Shown one piece after another: positions 46,683-51,732 of a stretch of DNA of 51,732 nucleotides. The stretch covers positions 1 through 51,732 of the forward strand of contig JAKSNF010000016.1 of NCBI GenBank assembly GCA_024400115.1, written 5' to 3'. Each line of letters begins with the position of its first letter. Positions within the stretch are counted from its first letter, which is position 1. The notes under the pieces were generated by a model. It was not told the origin of the DNA. It saw nothing but the letters and a program-made list of their open reading frames with translations, and did not search any database. The position numbers and the translations under genes were made by a program. The DNA is from Paludibacteraceae bacterium (lineage in GTDB: Bacteria > Bacteroidota > Bacteroidia > Bacteroidales > Paludibacteraceae).

Positions 46683-49600
46683 ATGAAAAATGAAATTTAT
46701 CGTGCCCTTGTGGCTAAGAAAAAGATTTTTTCTTTATTTGCAGCCCTGACGCTAAGCGTGGGACTGTGGGCAACACCCGACTGTGAGAAGGTACAGGGTG
46801 TAAAAGCAATCAATCCCAACGAAATAGGCGCTACCATTTCTTGGAATAAGGGTAGCGCTACACAATGGGAAATCGTGGTTGCCGAAGAGGAACTTACCCC
46901 TGACGAGATCGCCGCGGGAAATATTGCTATCGTTAAGGACTCTATCACTTCGGAGAATCCGTTCGTGGTAGATTATTGCGTTGAGACCAACAAGGTATAT
47001 TACACGTATGTTCGTGCTCTGTGCGGTGACGACAACAAGGGCGAGTGGTCCGATGTGCTTACTTTCAAAACCACTTGTGTAGCGAGGACCACTGAAGGTT
47101 ATGGCTTTATTGACTTTGCTGCGAACGGTTTCGGTGCTTCCGAATTCCCCTGCTGGATAGTTGGTCGTCGTGAGGGTACAACAGCTGTTCCTTCCTTAAT
47201 GGCAGGTAGTCACTTGTATATGTTCAACAGCACCGCTTCCGAAGGTGCATACGCTATTATGCCTCCTATTGATGTAGATAGTATCAAACGTCTCCAAGTT
47301 AAATTCACCGCTTCCGGTGGTACGGGTGCTGCTTATCTGCGTGAACTGACGGTAGGTGTTATCACCAACCCCGCTGACCTCTCTACCTTTGAACCTATTG
47401 AGACTGTAGATCTGCCTAAGGCTGTTACCGCTATCCAAAAAACTAACCATGCCAAGAACTTGGACGAGGCACAAACTTACATCGTTCGCTTCAATAACTA
47501 CGCCGGTGACAAAGACGGTAACTTCGGCAAACAAATCATGTTCCTCTCCGAGAACCACGGCGTGGCAAACTATATCTATATCTACAGCATGGAGGTAGAT
47601 ACTATTTCTTCCTGCTGGGAACCGGTGCATTTGACCGAGGTGGAGGTGAATGCCTACGATGCTACTATGGGCTGGGAAGAAGTCGGTACCAACTATCAGG
47701 TTCAACTCCTGGCTGATGACAAAACGACCGTCCTGGTGGACAGAATAACCAATGAACAGCAGATGAAGTTTGAAGGTTTGACTATGTTCACCAACTACTA
47801 CGTACAAGTTCGTACTATCTGTGGTGTAGGAGATACTTCTGCATGGTCACCTATGGGCAATTTCACAACGTCTTGCGCTCCTTACACTATGGAGAATGCC
47901 CATTGGGACTTCAAGGATGCATCTTATGCTTACACGGGCAACACTTCTTATCTCATTCCTTCTTGCTGGGATGCCGGTCAGGCCGTGAAAGCAACGGCTA
48001 CGACTTATACCTATACTCCGCAAGCGAAAGTCAATACGGCTACCTATCAATACAGCCGTGAGGCGTATGACGCTTCAGCAACGGTACATGACCGTGCTTT
48101 GCAGCTCTACAACACATCTACGTATTATGACTCGTACGTTATCCTGCCTGATTTGGATGTAGATATGGATAGCACAGCCCTCCACTTCTGGATGCGTGCC
48201 GCTTACTTCTATACCGCTACGTATTCGTCTAGCGCAAGCCGCAACAAGTTGTACGCTGCCAATAACAACTACAACAAGGAGTTGACTATCGGTGTGATTG
48301 CAGACGAAACGGACATTACCACCTTCGAGGCCATTGATAAGGTTACTTATCCATATAGTTGGTCTGCTAATGGTACTGTCTTTGCGTACAACGACGAAAG
48401 TGGTAACGACTACTGGACCGAAGTTGTTGTACCTCTGAAGAAGTACAAAGACAAAGGTCGTATCGTATTGTTCTACGAGGGCAACGGTAAGACTTCGTAT
48501 ATGTATGTGGATGATTTGGAGATTATAGCTGCTCCTGTAGCTCGCAAAGAGTTTGTCTTTGTAGCCGGTGAAGCAGCCGCCAGTGATCCTGCTATGTTTG
48601 CTATCACTTGGGGTAAGGACGGTTCTAACGAGACGGTTAAACTTGCGAATAAGGCAGACGATATTTATACGGCAGAAATTTTAGAGACCGTAGATAGCCT
48701 TGTATTGGTACGTTGCGCTACGGGTGCTACAGAGATTATCTGGGACGGTGAAGGTAAGAACATATGGAATCAAACAGCCAACTATGCTTTGTGCGACACG
48801 ATGTACTTTGAGTCTTGGGTTCCCGAGACGAACTTGTTTGCCGTTACCTGCGAAGCACCGCAACCGGTAGAAGATAAGTTCTATGTTACCGGTAATGCTG
48901 CTTTGGTTGGCGAAGAGAAAGCTTGGCAAGCAGATGCCATTGAGATGACGGATGGCACTTATACTTTCCCGATGTTGGCCGCCGGAGAGTATCAACTCAA
49001 AGTAACCGACGGAACTTGGGAACACGCTTGGGGCTATACTGAACTCAGTAAGACAACGGCTGTCGAAGGGCTGTCCGCTGACGTAGATAATAATATCTGC
49101 TTTACGGTTTATACCCCCAATGATGTAACCGTAACGCTCAGCGAAGGTCATATCGTTACCGTAGCTGGCGACTTCACAACGCCTTGCGCTCCTACCCCCA
49201 AAGTCGGTGACCAATTCACGGATGCCACTTCCGTCTTGAAGTTTGAGGTTACTGCCGTTGGTGACACCAACACCGTGAAGGTGATTGACAATAACTATAC
49301 CGGCGCTACTTACATCGTTCCGGATACGGTTAAGTATTTAGATGTTGACTTTGCTGTAACGGAGATTGGAGAATCTGCATTCGAACAATGCTCATCTTTG
49401 GAATCTGTTACTATTCCTGCAAGTGTAACCACGATTGGAAAGAATGCTTTCTACGAATGTCCATCTTTGCAGTCCGTTACCTTGTCTGAAGGTTTACTAA
49501 CGATTGGACAGACTGCTTTCGCTGGTTGCGAATCTTTGCAATCCCTCACCATCCCTGCCAGTGTTACAGAGATTGGAGCTGGTGCTTTCGCACAATGTGC

Positions 49601-51732
49601 CGGTTTGACTTCCGTTACTTTGCCTGAAAATCTAACGACGATTGTAAAGAATGCTTTCAATGGTTGCATCGCTTTGCAATCCATCACCATCCCTGCCGGT
49701 GTAACCACGATTGGAGAGACTGCCTTCTATTCTTCCGGTCTTACTTCCATCACCATTCCTGCTGGTGTAACTACGATTGAATATGGTGCTTTCGTAAAAT
49801 GTGCCGGTCTTACTTCCGTTACCATCCCTGCCGGTGTAACAGAGATTGGTGAAGGTGCTTTCGGACTATGTTCAGGTTTGACTTCCGTTACTTTTGAAAG
49901 CAATGCTTGCCAAAATGCTATCGGTGAAGATGCCTTTTATGGTGTTGGTGAAGACTCTCCTGCTCTTTTGACTTTGCATGGCACTTGGGCGAAAGAAAAC
50001 CAACCGGACGAGGATGGCAATTGGTATGGTGGTAAGTTTGAATTAAGTGAGGATCCTACGGCTCCTGCCAATTTCGAGAGTGTTGATCTTGGTTTGCCAA
50101 GCGGATTAAAATGGGCAACCTTCAATGTCGGTGCAACCAAACCGGAGGAGTATGGCGATTACTTCGCTTGGGGCGAAACAGAACCCTATTACAAAACCGG
50201 CAAAGAGACCGGCTATGCTTGGCAGTCCTATTGCGCTAGTAGCAGTTTTACCGAATGGAGCCCCGCCCCATACGATGCTACTACCAACATTCTAAAACCG
50301 GAGTTCGATGCTGCCACTGCCAATTGGGGTAGCGATTGGCGTATGCCGACCAAAGCAGAACAAGACGAATTGCGTGCGGAATGCACATGGACATGGACAG
50401 AAGACTATAATAGTACCGGCATAAAAGGTTATGTCATTACAAGCAAAGCAGAAGGCAACACCAACTCTATCTTTTTGCCTGCTTCCGGCTTCCGCAACAA
50501 TTCGTCGCTCAGCGATGTCGGTTTCGGCGGCTACTACTGGTCCTCTTCGCTCTACGAGGACTACTCGCGCTACGCGTACTACCTCGTCTTCTTCCCGGTC
50601 AGCGTGGATAGGGACTACTACTATCGCTACTACGGTCACTCCGTACGTCCGGTAACTACCAAGTCGATTGTCCCAGTTGCTCCTGCTGTTCCGTATATAA
50701 CTCCCGTTTACAATACGGAAGGTGACGTGACCAGCGGTATCGCTCGTTGGGATACGCTTACGTGCGCGGAGTATAAGGTGGTAGAGAACGCTACCGAACA
50801 AGTTACTTGGGGTGTAGCAGGTGATACCACATGGTATGTGGTAAAAGGTACGGACATACAACTTTCCAGAGGTGCTCGTTGCCGGGGTGCAGTTAACCTT
50901 ATTCTTGCTGACGGTGCTAAACTCACCGCTTCGGGAGAGACTCCTCTCGGTGGGACTCCCGGTATCGAAGTATCCGACCAATACAACAGTTCACTTACTA
51001 TCTATGGTCAAGCCAACCAATCCGGTCAACTGATTGCAAACGGTCAAGATGGGGCTGCCGGTATCGGTGGCGGATATATGCAATCCGGCTACAATATCAC
51101 TATCAACGGCGGTACGGTTATAGCAAACGGTGGAACTAGTGCCTCCGGTATCGGTGGCGGATGTGATGCTGGTGTTGCTGCTTCTAATATCTTCGTGGCT
51201 ACTAATTGTTTGGTAAAAGCCGATCGCAACAATCCTCCTACAACGGTGATTGAGAATGACGGTACTGACCTTGCCGGAAAATTGGCAGGTAAACGTTATG
51301 CTATCTTGAAGACCCTGCCTTACGATACAGTAAGCGTAACGGTTAAGGATACTCTCTGTTACCAACAACTCTTCATCTCTCGCTTACAATCGGTAACGCC
51401 GATGCAGGATACGACCTTCAATGACACTATCGTAAAAACGGTTTATAAAGATAGTACCTTCCGCGATAGTATCTATATCTATGAACTCAAGGTTTGGCCT
51501 GCTATGACGACCACCGAGCAAACGGATAGCCTCTGCGCTACCTACGGTTCCTTCACTTGGAAGCTCGGCAGTCGTGACAGTATAATCACTGACTTTGTGA
51601 TTGGTGAGAACCACCGTGAGTACATGTACCAGAACATCCTCGGTTGCGATAGTGCTAAGTTCGTCTTAGATGTAGCCGTTTGGCCTGCTATGACGACCAC
51701 CGAGCAAACGGATAGCCTCTGCGCTACCTATG
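46683..51732 (+). CDS. Giant multidomain secreted surface protein, 3' end beyond the window
   Basis: Open for 1683 codons with no stop before the window edge. Order: signal peptide (1-30); fibronectin III-like domain (about 35-120); jellyroll/adhesin-like domain (about 130-310); second Fn3 (about 315-390); second jellyroll (about 395-620); a beta-sandwich resembling carbohydrate-binding modules (about 735-835); BspA-like LRR repeats with TTIGxxAFxxC and SVTIP (about 880-1076); a FISUMP domain (about 1134-1325, VDLGLPSGLKWAT to GHSVRPV); a Gly-rich beta-helix-like stretch (about 1395-1500); then 62-residue repeats starting WPAMTTTEQTDSLCATYG. Likely a surface adhesin exported by type IX secretion; the sorting domain would lie outside the window. 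Confidence 0.9.
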   Translation, partial: MKNEIYRALVAKKKIFSLFAALTLSVGLWATPDCEKVQGVKAINPNEIGATISWNKGSATQWEIVVAEEELTPDEIAAGNIAIVKDSITSENPFVVDYCVETNKVYYTYVRALCGDDNKGEWSDVLTFKTTCVARTTEGYGFIDFAANGFGASEFPCWIVGRREGTTAVPSLMAGSHLYMFNSTASEGAYAIMPPIDVDSIKRLQVKFTASGGTGAAYLRELTVGVITNPADLSTFEPIETVDLPKAVTAIQKTNHAKNLDEAQTYIVRFNNYAGDKDGNFGKQIMFLSENHGVANYIYIYSMEVDTISSCWEPVHLTEVEVNAYDATMGWEEVGTNYQVQLLADDKTTVLVDRITNEQQMKFEGLTMFTNYYVQVRTICGVGDTSAWSPMGNFTTSCAPYTMENAHWDFKDASYAYTGNTSYLIPSCWDAGQAVKATATTYTYTPQAKVNTATYQYSREAYDASATVHDRALQLYNTSTYYDSYVILPDLDVDMDSTALHFWMRAAYFYTATYSSSASRNKLYAANNNYNKELTIGVIADETDITTFEAIDKVTYPYSWSANGTVFAYNDESGNDYWTEVVVPLKKYKDKGRIVLFYEGNGKTSYMYVDDLEIIAAPVARKEFVFVAGEAAASDPAMFAITWGKDGSNETVKLANKADDIYTAEILETVDSLVLVRCATGATEIIWDGEGKNIWNQTANYALCDTMYFESWVPETNLFAVTCEAPQPVEDKFYVTGNAALVGEEKAWQADAIEMTDGTYTFPMLAAGEYQLKVTDGTWEHAWGYTELSKTTAVEGLSADVDNNICFTVYTPNDVTVTLSEGHIVTVAGDFTTPCAPTPKVGDQFTDATSVLKFEVTAVGDTNTVKVIDNNYTGATYIVPDTVKYLDVDFAVTEIGESAFEQCSSLESVTIPASVTTIGKNAFYECPSLQSVTLSEGLLTIGQTAFAGCESLQSLTIPASVTEIGAGAFAQCAGLTSVTLPENLTTIVKNAFNGCIALQSITIPAGVTTIGETAFYSSGLTSITIPAGVTTIEYGAFVKCAGLTSVTIPAGVTEIGEGAFGLCSGLTSVTFESNACQNAIGEDAFYGVGEDSPALLTLHGTWAKENQPDEDGNWYGGKFELSEDPTAPANFESVDLGLPSGLKWATFNVGATKPEEYGDYFAWGETEPYYKTGKETGYAWQSYCASSSFTEWSPAPYDATTNILKPEFDAATANWGSDWRMPTKAEQDELRAECTWTWTEDYNSTGIKGYVITSKAEGNTNSIFLPASGFRNNSSLSDVGFGGYYWSSSLYEDYSRYAYYLVFFPVSVDRDYYYRYYGHSVRPVTTKSIVPVAPAVPYITPVYNTEGDVTSGIARWDTLTCAEYKVVENATEQVTWGVAGDTTWYVVKGTDIQLSRGARCRGAVNLILADGAKLTASGETPLGGTPGIEVSDQYNSSLTIYGQANQSGQLIANGQDGAAGIGGGYMQSGYNITINGGTVIANGGTSASGIGGGCDAGVAASNIFVATNCLVKADRNNPPTTVIENDGTDLAGKLAGKRYAILKTLPYDTVSVTVKDTLCYQQLFISRLQSVTPMQDTTFNDTIVKTVYKDSTFRDSIYIYELKVWPAMTTTEQTDSLCATYGSFTWKLGSRDSIITDFVIGENHREYMYQNILGCDSAKFVLDVAVWPAMTTTEQTDSLCATY
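49327..49910 (+). repeat. BspA-like leucine-rich repeats
   Basis: Eight or so coding repeats of about 66-72 bp (22-24 residues) with pattern SVTIPAxVTTIGxxAFxxC. They are recent enough that DNA words such as CCATCCCTGCCGGTGTAAC recur. Confidence 0.9.
51492..51732 (+). repeat. 186-bp tandem repeat at the right edge
   Basis: GTTTGGCCTGCTATGACGAC begins at 51492 and again at 51678. The second copy is identical for over 50 bp until the window ends. The unit codes 62 residues (WPAMTTTEQTDSLCATYG...), suggesting a stalk of repeats continuing outside. Confidence 0.92.

Noticed and set aside
47196..51614. Numerous minus-strand frames opposite the giant protein
   Set aside because: They are antisense shadows of one continuous plus-strand frame with clear domains.

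Overview
The window comes from a Bacteroidetes genome, most likely an uncultured gut or rumen-type member of the order Bacteroidales. The evidence is Bacteroidetes promoters (TTTG, then TAnnTTTG about 20 bp downstream), little Shine-Dalgarno signal, and lineage-typical families: PorD/DUF4835, DUF4831, DUF2723, AAA_14/DUF4143 ATPases, FISUMP and BspA-like LRR modules. No taxonomy search was possible, so the order-level call is inference.

Layout. (1) 1-311: short hairpin and heptamer repeats, then a promoter. (2) 312-4747 (+): cytidine deaminase, LptF/G-type permease, RibBA and a secreted low-complexity protein in one compact run. (3) 4744-8282 (-): FtsY and two nucleotide-sugar dehydrogenases, divergent from a DUF2723/GT117 membrane protein (8394-11753, +) that ends in a strong bidirectional terminator. 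(4) 11855-14144 (-): a SusA-like GH13 amylase, RNase P RNA and tRNA-Gly(CCC). (5) 14145-15109: a repeat-rich non-coding stretch with a MITE-like element and a 32-bp-periodic hairpin array. (6) 15110-37500 (-): a tightly packed 22-kb run. Downstream to upstream it holds a carboxypeptidase-regulatory-like protein, GH13, GH2, GH53, a second GH13, an M20 dipeptidase, a TraB/GumN protein, a TPR protein, a class A PBP, HemW, RarA, RecN, PorD, DUF4831 and a TilS-AroE fusion. (7) 37626-41378 (-): PpdK and two small secreted proteins. (8) 41379-46682 (+): an accessory region with hairpins, a Fic protein and two AAA_14/DUF4143 ATPases with near-identical promoters and terminators. (9) 46683 to the window end (+): a very large multidomain secreted protein, open at the right edge.

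Function. The glycosidases (amylases, endo-galactanase, beta-galactosidase) suggest use of starch-like and galactan polysaccharides, although no SusC/SusD pair is present. PorD implies a type IX secretion system, and the large protein at the right edge is a plausible substrate. UDP-sugar dehydrogenases, the LptF/G permease and the GT117 protein point to envelope polysaccharide and surface glycosylation.

Most notable is a set of dispersed degenerate short repeats (period 7 or 8, often joined to small GC-rich hairpins). They lie between genes and also in frame inside linkers, loops and signal peptides of many unrelated proteins, and at several genes they supply the stop codon or probable start. 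Other items worth attention are the TilS-AroE fusion, a tRNA-Gly/rnpB unit whose promoter overlaps a MITE-like terminal repeat, a pair of compensating hairpins near 41.5 kb, exact 22-bp leader repeats before an ATPase gene, and an ATPase cassette bracketed by duplicate terminators.
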